Shown one piece after another: positions 1 to 13,400 of a stretch of DNA of 64,000 nt. Source of the stretch: Syngnathus acus. Taxonomy: Eukaryota; Chordata; Actinopteri; Syngnathiformes; Syngnathidae. The notes beneath the pieces were generated by a model. That model was not told where the DNA came from, searched no databases, and saw only the letters and a list, made by a program, of their open reading frames with translations. Position numbers and translations under genes: made by a program. Position 1 is the first letter of the stretch. The number at the start of each line of letters is the position of its first letter. Location of the stretch: positions 12,927,918-12,991,917 of the forward strand of contig NC_051098.1 of NCBI RefSeq assembly GCF_901709675.1. Reading direction: 5' to 3'.

Positions 1-19
1 CCTGCAGGAAGGCCAGCAG
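1..19 (-). CDS. arhgap42: arhgap42 exon 7, cut by the left window edge
   Basis: Only the first 19 nt are inside the window. After a CCACAG acceptor they read LLAFLQ, matching the LLSFLQGLFTF segment that follows EFVEP in the family. The rest of the exon, and the PH, GAP and SH3 coding exons, are outside. Confidence 0.85.
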
Positions 20-1419
20 CTGTGGACGAGCCAGCGGCACACACACACACGCACACACACACGGAAAGCGCATCCAAAACACAAACAAGTTGAAGTGCAC
101 GGAAAAGTTGCAGATGAAGTTCACGTCGGTGTGAGACGAGTGCTCGCAACTGCTCCATGCTTGAGTAGCGTTATGTTATGTCAATGACGGAATCATGTTC
201 ACACTCACACATACATTTGTTATTGTAACAATGATTAAGCCATTGCTTTTGTTTGTCAAAAAAATATATGGGATGAGGACCTTAAAAAAAAATTAAAAAA
301 ATAAAAAAGAAATCAACACACCAACATGGATTTGATTTTCGGTCTGAGCTTGGCTCTATCAAAGACTCATCTGCGGAGAGATTCATCACGGGGCCGCAAG
401 GTTGCGAGTCCCATCGCGGTGACCCCCGGGGCTAAGAAATTTACATTTCAGGTGGGGGAGGGGGGGAGTAATGGGGTGTCTTGCTTTGCAGTGGAAAGAA
501 ATACTTGACTCTCAAGTCACGTCTCCCATGCGTACGAGGGCGAGAGATTCATATTAGCTGTCAGCTTCTCCGATGGAGATATTGGGAATGACCGCACAGG
601 TTGTTCTGGCAGGTCACAATATTAGGAACACCTATCTAATAAGATCTGAACTGGATCCAAAAAAAAAGAAAAATCTCAGGCATACTCTAAAAATGAAAAT
701 AATTTAAACTTACTGGCTCCACAAACTCAAACTTCTTCTTTTCTTGCACTTCCTGTATTTTGAAGACGTACTCGAGGGACGCGTCGTAGAACAGTTGCCT
801 CTCTTTGTCAATCTGTGTGTCGGCCTGCCAACCAGCAAAATAAAAGAACCGGGTCGGCGTCCAGTCAGAGAAAGGTGAGCCTGAGATTTAGTCCTCTCCA
901 GATGACAGACAACGCTTTATGATTTAAAAAAAAAAAAAAAAGTTTGGGTTTTACCTCTTCAAGATAAGCTTCTTTCTTTTTGGATGACAGGCTGAGGTGT
1001 TTTTCAAGCGTGGCGTAATATTTCTCCGTCTCCTTATCGAATTTCTTCTTCCCGTCCTCAAATAAAAAGGAATAGATAAATCAAAGGAGAGCTTAGAAAC
1101 GGAACGTTTGAGGTCCTGGGAAATGTTTGATGTCGCTGCCACTAGGTGGAAGTCAAACCACATTTGGACTTCACGCGTTGGCTCGGCAGAATTCAGAGAC
1201 AGAAAAGCAGCACGTTTTTTTTTTAATGGTGGTGGAATCAGCAGCGGTTTTGTTTTACAAACAAACACACACACACACACACACACACGCAAATGTTGTT
1301 GACTTTTTAGTGAACTTTGTGGTCCACTATAAAAAAAAAAAGAGTGAATGATTCTGTTATTTTACAGTAAACCCTCAGCAGCAGCATAAATTTAGTAGCA
1401 GCTCCGCTTGGGGGTAGAA

Positions 1420-1464
<45 letters not shown>

Positions 1465-4400
1465 GGATGACGTTTGTATATTTTCCAAGATGGTCCCCGA
1501 GGTCTGAGAAAAGGTTCCCGGGAGAGGAACAGGAAATGGGCTTTTCATACCAGACGGCCATCTCGCAAGCATGTAAGAACACAAAGCTCAACTTTTAACA
1601 CCCTCGCCAAATATGATCCAAATCAGAGGCTTCTCCTCTACCAAGGCATTTTTGTGTACTGACCTCTTGGGCCGAACCACTTTAACAGAAAAGGGAGGGG
1701 GAGGGGGGGGCTTGAAACCAGATCCTGCTTGTTTGTTTTCATTCCCATGGCCCTGATGTTCAGCAAGCCGACTGGACCCTCAAGAACGTTCCGCCTGAGC
1801 GGGTTGAAACTCACCGCGATACTCCACGACAAAACAATCCCACACGGGAGCGAGAGAGACAGAAATCAATAGATAATTTGACGAGGCTTCTTCTTTCCAT
1901 CTCGGCGGTGGTGTCTGGCACGCAATTGATTTTTCTCGGCAGAGGATGAAGGGGGTGCTGTTGTCGACAACGACAGGCAACACAAACAGGTGTCGGGCTA
2001 AATAAACATGATTAAAAGTATGATACGACGCTGACAGCAAATATATTTCCCCCAAGAACCTGGGATGTACTTTTTCTTTTGAGGGAAAAAGAAGAAAAGT
2101 GACGTTGACATGACATTATTTTGGAAGCAAGCATATGAGTGAATTCTCCCCTCGGGAAAGCAAAAACACACGCACGCACACACACGACGGGAATCAGAAT
2201 AAATTAAGAAGTGGCGTTTTATCCGAGGCTCCCCCGCGGCCAAAGCGGGAGTCCGACCAGCACACGCACGCCACTAGCGGCTTGCTCGCCACCTCCCTCC
2301 CGACAAGCAATTTAGCGCTGCGGGGACTCGAGATGTGACGAGGCGCAAGTCGCATTCTGTCACGCTGTTTTGTCTGTTTGCCAGCCAGTGGTGGCAAGTA
2401 ATTAAGTACAAATACTTTTGTCCGTCAAAGGAATTTAGTTAATTGACCGGAGTCGAAGCTGCGCAGTTCACAAAGAGTTTCACAGTATGATTATTTTTCT
2501 TGCTTTTAACTGTGCATCTTTTATGGATCTTGAAAAAAATAAAATAAAATAATTACAGCCGCAAGTGAGCTGGAGTCCATCCCAGCCGAGATTGGGGAAA
2601 AACTTGGCAAGGTGAAAATTGAAACATTATGCAGGACGTTTTGCCACCACTCGAAGCAAAACTGAATTTGTAGCCAGCTAAGAGTAAAAATTGCCGCTCT
2701 TAATTCTCGCACAACGTTTCAGTCGACCTCTTCGACACTTTGGTCTCGTTAATAACAAACACGGTGCGCCGCCATGTTAAGCAAGCATTAGATATGCGTT
2801 TATGCCCCAACAGTCCACCGCAGAAGGAATCTTTGACCCAAACTGATCCCGAGTGCCCGAGGGTAATCAGCTGGCTGGGAAAACAACGCAAACAAAGCAC
2901 TCGTAAAAAAACGACACACACACACACACACACACTCAACAACACACTCCGCAGCACCTTCGAGATTTCCCCATCTGATGGCTTTGTACTCTCTTGTGAA
3001 TAAATTGCGCACTGGAAGAGAATATTTCGGAATGCCTGTTGTGTGTTTGGATGCCAGCTTTAGTATAAAACGCACTCGCCGGCAGTATTTTAGTATTTGA
3101 ATGCGATCCAATACAAGAGCTGTTTGGACAAAATTCCGCAGTAGCGAATATCATTCCAAGCGCAAATGTATTTCAATTCACAAGATGTGAATGTTTGGAA
3201 ACAGCGCCAGCATTGTGGCTATTCTCAAAACAAGATGTGGCGATCGAGAGAGTTTGCGAGCCGCACCTAGAAATAAATAAATACAAATTTAAAATAAATA
3301 AATAAATGATAAAATAAATAAATACAAATAATACATAAATACAGAATAAATAAATAAATGCTGATGCTGCCTGGTTGAAAGTGCATTTGGGTACGGTGCA
3401 GGTGTTCCTAATGTTGTGGCCAGTCAGCGATAATAAGAAAGCTCACACCTCGCTAACATTCTTGACAGAGGCCCTAATGAGCCACGGGGCCATTGTCGCC
3501 TCACCTCGCTTCTCATCACCGTGGCAACAGAGGGAGGGCCAACGTTGACTTGTGTGTATCTGCAAATGTGTGCAGTAACTAAAGGAAAATATGCAACTTT
3601 TTTTACTGTAAGATTTTGCCAGTAAAGCAAACAACTGCGGCGAACTAGGTGTCACTTGCGCTCGTTTGAAATGTCTTCCCGGAACGATAATATGAAAGCG
3701 GGGGAGGGAGCTCGAGCTCAGGCAGCTCATTACAGGGAGCTAATTTGCGGCAAAGGTGCCATCCAACAGTATTTGTATCCTCCCTTATAGAGGGTCGCTT
3801 ATTTCTGATGTAATTCCACGTCTGACCACTAGATGGTGGAACACTGTACAAAAAGGCCTCTTTCAAGAACAGCCAAATTTGGACTTCAATTACGCCTACA
3901 GGAGATTCATTTTATCATCGACATCTTTCCGGATCATTATGAGCATGGAATTCTGTAGATTTACGATATGTGTGTAGGCATTAAAAGTTCATGGTAATGT
4001 AATATATTCCATGTACAGTATTTTCACATTTGTCAAACCTAACGTGAAAAAAACGAAATGTCATGTCACGCTTCAGAGACGGAATTCGCTCAGGTGTGAG
4101 TGCTGACATGTTTTAATTAGCAGTAGTCACGTATTCACATTCAGCCAGAGATGGACCTCAACGGTCACCCTCGGAATATTGAGTCCCTTTTCCAAAATAT
4201 GTTCCTTTTAGCATGAACGTGCTCTGCGCGCTTGTCATTGTTATGCTGACAGTGTGTGTTCGTTCGCAAGGTGTCACGAGATGTATGCGGTTTTCCCTGC
4301 GCCGGTGCAACGTCACGCGTCAGCGCCCGGCGGGGCGAAGCATCCATACGTGACTTCGAGGGATTACTCGCTGTGCAGCCAAATAAGGCGAGAACTGGAA

Positions 4401-7400
4401 GGAGAGGATGGGGGGGTCATGCGGGGGCGGGGTCAGAAAGGCAGAGCACTGCTGCGCATTCACGGAAGAGTGGAAAAGTCGCCACTGGTGATGGCCGCCT
4501 TTTATCTCCCTCCAGTTTGAGCTAATGTTTGGCCGTACGGGAGGGGGGGGGGACCATTAGGAGGAAGTGGACGGAGGAAGAGTGATGTGGGTGGCAGGCA
4601 GGCTTTTAAGGAGCCGCTCTACAAACGTGGATAATAATAACACCGACAAGTGCAGTGGGGGGAATGGAATGCACACATTTTTGTTTTTTTACTAATTAAA
4701 AAATATATAGCATTTGATATTTTTGAACTGAACTCATTCACTGCCATTGACGGATATAGACGTCAAATATCCAGTTTAACTGGGCTGGCAGTGAATGAGT
4801 TAATAAAAACAGAGAAAAGGCAAATGGAATGTAAATAACCAAAACAGTCCGATTTTTGTTTTTTAATAATGAAAAAAACATTTGATGTTTATGAACTCAT
4901 TCACTGCCATTGACGGATATAGACGTCAAACGTCAATTTGAACTTGGCTGGCAGTTAATGAGTTAATAAAGAAATAAGAGAAAGAAATAAGAGAAAAGGC
5001 AAATGGAATGTAAATAAGCATATCATGCGGTCATGCTGCAATAGAATTCAATGGTTCGAGGTCGGTCAGGGTTTAAGATTTCAAATTGGGCTTTAAACCT
5101 GAGTTAGCTTTAATGACGGTTTCAAGCCAAGGTTAGGCTTTTAAGATTTCAAGCGTCTGGTAGACTGAATTTTTTTTTAGTGTTACTCACGGCTTTTCAA
5201 AGTAGAATTTTCAGAGTTACTGAGTTTGGATTCCATTTTGTACAGTTTCAAGCCATGATTAGGGTTTCAAATTAAGGCTTCAAGGTAGCCTCTGGGTTCT
5301 CTGGTGGAGGTAACGAAGTACATATTGAAGTGGGGATTTCTGACGGGCCTCACGACGCTTAAGACCACATCGTAACGATGCCGACGGGCTGGAGTGAGCT
5401 CAGAGACTCGGCGGGACGCCATGGGAACCGGCGCAAACAAGCCGCCGCGCTTTCATTCGCCGGCTCCACCGCGCAACAAAGCAACTCTGCTCTTTACAAG
5501 TCGTCCGCAGGGGCCCATGCATGCCCTGCAGCGAGCAGAACTTTGGCTTCGATCAGTCCCGTGCGGCCCGCTCGGCTGTGGAGCGCGTAACCGGATTAGA
5601 GTAATCTGATTAGAAGAAGAAAAAAAAAATGGCTAATACTCAAAATGAGATAGTGATGGCTTGGCACAATACGATAGCAAAGCTTGTTAAAGAAAATGCT
5701 GCTCTGCAGGATTGTGCAGAAGCATGATCATAAAAGTAGGTATACGGAAATTCACTTTTGGGCTTCATTTCCATCTCGCACAGCGCGATGCTGTCAACGA
5801 GCTAATCGTACATGACAGAGCGGTTGCTTACCTTGGCGGCGCCGATCTGCTCCTTGCGAAACTTTTCCAAGGGAGTGATCAAGACGTCATCTGCGTTCTG
5901 AATCTGGGCAGGGGGGGGGGGCAAAACAAAAGCAGACAAATGTCAGGCTGTGTTCTTTAAATTGAGTGTGGGGGGGATTTAATTAAAAAGCTTGATGTAG
6001 TTGTCATTGCGCGGCATCACGGCGACGTGACTGACACGCGAGCTCATGCGGCAGAAATGAGCCGCTCAATTGTCGGCTATTAAAAATGATGAGGGCTTTA
6101 AATAAAAGTTTGGCTTTTAAATCTGGATTTGGGTTTCAAGTTAAGATTTGAGGAGATACGTATGCCTCGCACATACGTGACCTTCTCCCACCTCCGGCTG
6201 GAAGAAATACAACCCTGCAAGCACGTTTTTACATTTTGGAGTCATTTTTGTTTGCCTGCACGGCGGCGGCGACCTCTCCCCCGCTCAATCGAGACTCGCC
6301 ATCCGGGGCGTCTCGCCACCGGTTGGGCCCAGGAGCAGATAAGCCGGAGATGTATTGCCTCAATTACGGCTCACGTTCAATCCTCGGGTGACTGCGTTCG
6401 TTGAAGGTGCCGTTACGGCCTGGAAAAATTCCCGCGGAATAGGATTTCGCCCGTGGTGAGTCGATGACATCAGAGGAACGAGGGGGGAGGGGGGGCGCAA
6501 ACGACACGGCTGTTAGCTTGATGGAAGGTGTTATTTTGTGCGGAGAGAAAAGTGAAATAATTCATCTAGGCAGCAGCAGGATGGTTTTTCAAAAGGCAGT
6601 TTCGAGCTTCGGTTACAGTCCCAAATATGGCGTAGAATCGAGTTGGGGCTTCAAACAAAGGTAGGGTTTGAAATTAAGGTTTTAAGACAGGGTTAGGGTT
6701 TCAAAGTATGGCTTCAAGCCAGGATTTGGGTTCAAATTTCAAAATATTTTTTTTACAATTTTCAAAATATGGTTGAAGCTCGGTTTGGGTTTTACGACAG
6801 AGTCACGGTTTTAAGTTTGCTCCACTTTTTAAGGATAAATAGCACAAGAATGTAAATGACATTTTAAAAACTAGTTTTCTTTTCTTCGTAGCAAACGGCC
6901 GGGTGATTGGGGACTCCCGAGTTTTTGTTTCACATCATTAATCACCGTGTAATTTTAGCATCCAAAACATCTGTCGGGGACTACACGGACACTCCGAAAG
7001 GAGCTTTGCCCCAATTTTTATTTTAATCGCCATCAATGCAGTTTGAAACGGTGGCGGCGGCGACACAAGCGAAAGGGCTACAAATGTCCTTGCCAGACCT
7101 TTTCCAGCATGTATGAATCACTTTATCATCCACATGCATCTGCCGGTTAACCCCGGGACGTCTGTCAGATAGGTCATTCATATACATGCAAAACAGCAGC
7201 GGGCCCGAGACGGAACCCTGGGGAATCCCTTTAGGACCGTCCTCGGAAAAGATTGTGCTCGCCCCCGGAGGTGCGAGTGAAAGCAATACATAAAAAAAAA
7301 AAAAATGCAATTTGGAATCCAACACACTGTGCTGAATGTTATGAGGGGAGATTTTTAGGAAGCCTGATCCCACAGGAAGTCCCGAATCCAGCACAAATTA

Positions 7401-10400
7401 AGTAGATAAAGAGAAGCATATAAACTTGCTTTGACCTGGCTACTAATAATTAACACAAAAGCTGATTTGTCTTTAATGCACGCTAGCTGCGTATGCTTCC
7501 AATTACAATTCCCAAAAAGCACAAAGAACAGAAGATATTTTTGACATTCAAACTGCTTAATTTGCTTTTTCGTGATTAACATTTGAGACGATACAGAATA
7601 TATATATTTCATTTTCACTGGAGCACTCATTAAAACGTGGCTGGGTTCTAAACTGCTCGACTCCGGTGACAAATTGGCTGATGCGACGGAGTCTTTTTCT
7701 CTACACACGTCGGAATATCGTCCGGCCCGGCGCTCATTAGCGTAGCGTGTGATGCATGCGCTCAATTGGAGATAAGGTCAGCCCTTTCCTCACTTGTTTT
7801 CCTCGCCGGGGGGGTGACACTTTCATTTCGGTATGTGTATAATAAAAAAAAAAAAATCCATTCAAAAGCGAGAAATGGCGGATAGCACGAGATGGGGGGT
7901 CTTAAATCACCAAATGGCGGCGCAACCACGAGAGCACTTGTGCGCCACTCCATCTGAAAGCACGCGAGGACTTTTGGCGGTCGTCAAACGACGCCCGGCT
8001 GTAATCCCCCCTCCGAGTGGCGGCGTTATCTACGTGCAGCGGGAGTAATCTGCCCGTGCGGTAATGTCATTTCCTCCGCTTTATCTCGCTGGTCTAATTG
8101 AGCCTGCGGTGTGCGTCGTTGCGCTTTCCAATGGAGACGTCTAATAGCGCTCACTTGTCCAATTCCACTCGAACAGACAGGACGCTTAAATAGGTATGTT
8201 GATAAGCAGCAGCACGCCCAAAATGGGAAGAATATGGACTTCTGCTTAGCTTACGATGTGCTCGGAACATGCAACCCAGGAAGGGTTTTGAAACAAGAGC
8301 GTAGATTGAAACGCGTGGTTGGTGACGCCCAACAGGGGAGGACATTTTTTCCAAGGAGCACCTCATATACATCGTGAGAAATACTGCTTATATGATTCAA
8401 AATCTTCATAATTTATGAAGAATGAATTTGATATTGCATCTTTATACAAGATAATAACGATAATTCCGTTGCACACTCCACACGGCCTTTTTCAAATCCA
8501 TTATTAGCCACGTTGGCCAGGGCATATTTATGAGTCATTATCTGTAACGAGGAGCAAGCTCTCAGTCTGATATTGATTTCCCTTTTTTTTTTAGGGTCGT
8601 AGTGGTTGCTGCGAGCAGTCGGGTCTGCTGAGCCAATAAATTGCTGAGAAGTCAAGAGGTGACCAAACAACAGCATCTTGCGGGAACAAACAAACTCAAT
8701 AGCATGTGTTAAGCTAAATATGCCGTTAGCGCCGTTCCATTACGAGAGGTCGGAGGGAAGGAATACTGGAAGGAAGCAAGGAAGGAAGGAAGGAAGGAAG
8801 CAAGGAAGGAAGCAAGAAAGAAAGCAAGGAAGGAAGGAAGGAAGCAAGAAAGAAAGAAAGAAAGCAAGAAAGAAAGATTTTCTGGGTTAGGCGTCGGTGA
8901 GGTGCGGGTTTGCATTTATGAATCTCGACGCGGCCGCGTCAACGTGTTGCGCTGCGTGTTAATGTTGGCGGCGGCCAAATAGCAAAACCGTTTCCCCGTC
9001 TCTTCATCTTGAGCCACATTCCCGCTAATGATCGCCAGCGGCGGGCATAAAAAAAAAAAAAATCGGCAGCGCTCGCACCTATAATCCCAATGACAGACAC
9101 CACCTCCGCCGCGCCCCGAAGAAAATGGCCTCGCTCGTTAAAGTAATCTTAAAGGCGTGCGTTGTACAAATGAACATCTAATAAACATTCCAACTTCGTC
9201 ATTATGATCAAATAAAATCCTCCATTTCATGCCGAGGGTGTGAAATGACCTTTATTAAAAAAAGCAGCGTGGTAATTGCTTTTGGCGGGAGGGTGGGAAA
9301 CGAGGGAGGTGGAACAATCTGATCGTACGGCAAAATATTTATCTGGAAGCGGAAGCAAGGCCACCAAAGCTAACCGGGAGCGATTCAGTCGCAAAAGTGC
9401 AAGGACGGCGTCGATTGAGCTTCAGTTGGTGTACTGCCAATTAAAAAAAAATACAAATAAAAACAAGAAGCACGCCATGTGAGCATCCAAACAAAAACTG
9501 GCTTTAGCTGTCCAGTTTGTAAGGACAAGTCTATTTGGCTCAGTTTAATTTGATGCAATTATTTTTCCTACATTTCCCCTCGCTATCAGAGTCAGAAAGG
9601 TCAAGCTGTGCTGCTGGTTCTCTTTATATGTGAGGCACTACCTCCCCACTATGAATACTTCATGAGCGGCTCGAGAAGAGGCGTCAAAAAAAAAAAAAAA
9701 AAAACACGCCGTTGCTGCGCTACAACACGGACCGTCGACGAGACACGCTTGCCTCATTGTTGCATTGGCGAAGAAGCCGTTAAACAAACGCACCTGAGAC
9801 GAGGCTACGTGGCGAATATCTGACATTTTCTTTGCATGATTGAGGTTAAGGCTGATATTCTCATCTGGCTCATTGTCCTGCCAGTTTTTATCATCAGTTC
9901 CAAATAGTTTCCCAACACTCATCAAACACACTCACTCTGCCGAGAACAACGGCTGCCTTTATTTGGCACTCTCGTTTCAGGGTCATTGGAAACATTCTTT
10001 CGTTCACGGGCCGGCACACAAGGTGCCCGCGGCAGTGCCCAGAGTCATTGCACACAAAAAGAAAAATACAATAAAAAACAAAAAAAAAAACAAAAAAAAA
10101 AAAAACTTTCATCTGTGTCTCTGTCTGAGGCGTAAAATAGTTGCGGTCGATTTTTAAAATGTGTTTAAAGGCCGTTGAAGGAAATGTAAACCTAAAGAAA
10201 AGTGTCAACGTGGGAAATAAATAGAAGGCTGCACAGCCAAACAGCACTTAAGGGATCAGGAGGTTTTTGTTGTTCATTTTAAAAAGCAGCGGGAGAAGAC
10301 AACGTGAATTACAATGTGAATTAAAAGCCGCACTCAGAGTAAAATGCATTTGAACAATGGAAACGCCAATAAAGGAAAAAAAAGAACAGATACTTTTCAT

Positions 10401-13400
10401 TGCGTACAAACATCGATTTTCCAAAGTTTACACAGGAAGAAAAAAGAAAAGACTCTTTCTTTTGTAGTCTTTTACTTTATATTTTATTGGTGGCCTTACA
10501 CGGCTAGTTGCTAGTAAAAAGTTTTTGTCCTAGGTGCTTTGACATAAAATGGATCGGCGAGCCTAAATTAGACCATTGGTGTCAAACCCAAGGCCGGGGG
10601 CCAGATATGGCCCACCACATCATTAAATGTGGCCCGCAGAGACAAATTGCGCATCATGTGTCAATACTAAAATATATAATATACATAATAATAATATAAG
10701 AATATATATATAATAATAAAATAGAAATATTATTAGCAATTTTTATTGCCATTCATCTTTTTCAGACAATAAAATGCATCATGCCTGAGCAAATTGGACT
10801 TATGGAACAAGTCCATTCCAAAAACTGATGAAAAATTAGGTTTCCTCCCCATTTGCTGTCAGATGTTTGGCTTTCAGCAGGAGCCTTATCAGTCTTTCAA
10901 GTCTTTCTTGTTATTTTTAGGCCACTTATTGAGTCCAGATGCGAAAAGGGAGTAAAAGGGGCGGGGCCAACCTGAATTTGATTTCAGATGCTTCCTCTGA
11001 CAAAGCCAAAACAGAAAAGGAAGTTAAAAGGAAGAAGCTTCCACCCCCACGTTGCCCTCCAAATGTCTTACAACATGATTCAAATGAAAAGAAAACGAAC
11101 GAACGAACAAATGGTGTAAGCGATGGGCGGCCAGTCGGCATTTGAATCGCGAATAAAAAGTTGGTCTCGGTCTGAGTTCATCTGTTGTTGTTTTTTTTAA
11201 ATTTGCCAAGGAACCAACGGTGCAAATTACATTTGAGCGAGGCAGCACTTTATTGGCAGCGAGTGGCTAATCTAACGGTAAATTCCATAAAAGCACATTC
11301 GTCTTGTTTGGATTTACAACTGCTTCATAAGAGTCTCCGACCTCTCGCCTAATGGACGTTTAAATCACTCGGGCCGGAATAGGATCAGTTAATGGCGCGC
11401 ATTTTCAATGCCAGCTCTATATTTATGTGGCCCAGACACACACATTGCCCCCCTAACAATAAATAAATAAATAAATAAAATAAAAAAGCATCTTAAATTA
11501 TTAACGACGGCTCGATTTTCACCAAGGTGGCCGGGTGATGGGTAGTAAAATCAGTGGCGGATGGTTTGGGGATTTGAGACCATCTATCCGTCCGTCCATT
11601 TTCGATTTTGCTGAGCCCACCCAGCGTTGCGGTAGAGCTGCAGCCTATTCCAGCTGACTGCGCCCGAGATTGGTCGCAGACCAATCAGAGGGCCAGAAGG
11701 AAGCTACTAGAGGACAACATGAGTAGCTATCAAAATTGCTCACCAGTAAATAAAATAAATAAAAACACAAAAATAAATAAATAAAATTTATTTTTAAAAA
11801 AATAATTAAATATAATAAATCTGTTAAATTGAAAAAATAAAAGCATTTTTTTTGTTCACTTGCTTTACTGTGTCACAGCACCTCACGAGCCCACCTTTTG
11901 TTCCGAAAACCCATTTTGCTGCTAAATGCTTTAATAGTCGAGAGAATTCTGTGTACCCTGCCAAGATTCAGGACAACTCGCGCCGGATGTAGCAAAGCAG
12001 CCCCAGAACAGTAAGCAGAGTGTTCTTTTTTTAAATGTCAAGCAATTTCATGTCATTTTGCCATTCAGAACAGTCAAAGTTTCCAAACGGCTTTCTTACC
12101 AAGCGGCGTCTCTCCTCTTCCACCGTGTTGAGCAGCTTGGAGAACTCCTTGAAGGACTGGGCTGAAACGGAATCAAGAAGAAACTTTCAGATGCGACGCT
12201 GTGAGTTAAACAAGCGGCACCAACGCTGTGCGCAATGCGTGGCGCCGCAGTCGTTAAACGTCAGATGCTCCCGCCTCGCCGTGAGCGTGGCCCTAAAAAG
12301 CTTTATGGAACGGCAGCCCCTGAGCTTTCGCCGTCGCGTAATTTAGAACGCAATAAAATCACACAGCTGTCCGAAGACAAAGGAACACAAACAAAATATT
12401 TCAAATTGACCATTGACTACATTGTTTTTTTTCGTCCGTGCTGCTGCCGATCGGAAGCCGATGCCGTTACGATTCTCCGGTGCCACCCGCGGCTTCCCTG
12501 GCGGCCGGCCCCGCCCCGACGCCATTACCGACCGGCCGTGCATCATCATTGGCCCGTTTACGCTGCAAAGCCTTCAAGTGAAGGAAGCCATGATTTTTGC
12601 TCATCCAGGCCTGCCATTAAATGCAGCGGCTCCTTTATCAAGCACACAAAAGCTTTCAGGGGAGCCGCTGACAGCCAATAGGAGTCAAGGGTGCTTACGA
12701 CTCGCCCGTCACTCGGTGGCCGATCAAGAAAAGATAAGTGCAAATAACCTTGAAAAAGAAACGTGATTGCCTGCTTAAAGGAGACAAATGATATCATGTT
12801 GTCACAATTTTAAATGATTGCCAGGTGACTTCATACATTTTTCTGCAAGACGTGAGCCGGTTGATAGAGATTCCAACTCGCCTCGCACGCGGAGGATCGA
12901 GAATCGACTTTTCAGGAGAAGGGCATCAAACTTTAAAAACAAAAAATGTCATCGCATCAGTCCTTTGGTGGCATCGATTTGCTGGAGAATGTGAATGTCA
13001 TGGAGCCGAATCGATAGGAAGGTCAGGTGTGGCGGCGTGGCAGCACATTCCAGCGTGACGCGTCGGAAGACGGGAGCATCAAAGGCGGGTCAGCGACGAG
13101 AGGCCGCCGCTTTCGGCTGCGGGACTTGCATGGTCGGGCGCAGATTGATTTTGGTTTCAAAAAGGAATCGTGGCCTTTTGTTCCCCATCTGCAGTTGTGT
13201 GTGTGTGTGTGTGTGGGGGGGGGGGTCTTCAGTTCACACGTGGAAACATTTTTAGTTTGTTCTTGGTCGGGGCATATTTTTATAATCTTGAGGAATTCTC
13301 ACATTTGATGTCATTACAATGAGCGAAAAAGTGAGCACGTTGTCTCTTTCCGCACGGGCGAGCGTAATTGGCCTCTCGCAGAAATCTGCCTTGGCGGCGA

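Larger units (their letters stand above)
1057..5831 (-). other. arhgap42 intron 4
   Basis: GT-AG intron of 4.8 kb. It contains CA and GA microsatellites, an AAATAAAT-rich stretch (3270-3360), an interspersed-repeat copy at about 3815-3990, the duplicated fold-back element (4731-4964) and the start of degenerate TTTCAAG repeats (about 5040-5300). No exon-like frame was recognised on either strand. Confidence 0.8.
5904..12099 (-). other. arhgap42 intron 3
   Basis: GT-AG intron of 6.2 kb. It holds degenerate TTTCAAG repeats (6080-6150, 6640-6830), a LINE reverse-transcriptase remnant (7080-7290), a GGAA/GAAA tract (8757-8876), a hAT-like fragment (10566-10640) and a dispersed teleost-type repeat (11581-11695). 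No further coding exon is seen. Confidence 0.8.

Noticed and set aside
605-3425. One large transposon bounded by the inverted CACAATATTAGGAACACCT copies
   Set aside because: The interval contains conserved arhgap42 exons 5 and 6, which belong to the host gene. The copies are better read as separate short repeats.
12235-12681. 148-codon plus-strand frame
   Set aside because: It is GC-rich intron 2 sequence of arhgap42 with no domain, on the strand opposite to the gene.
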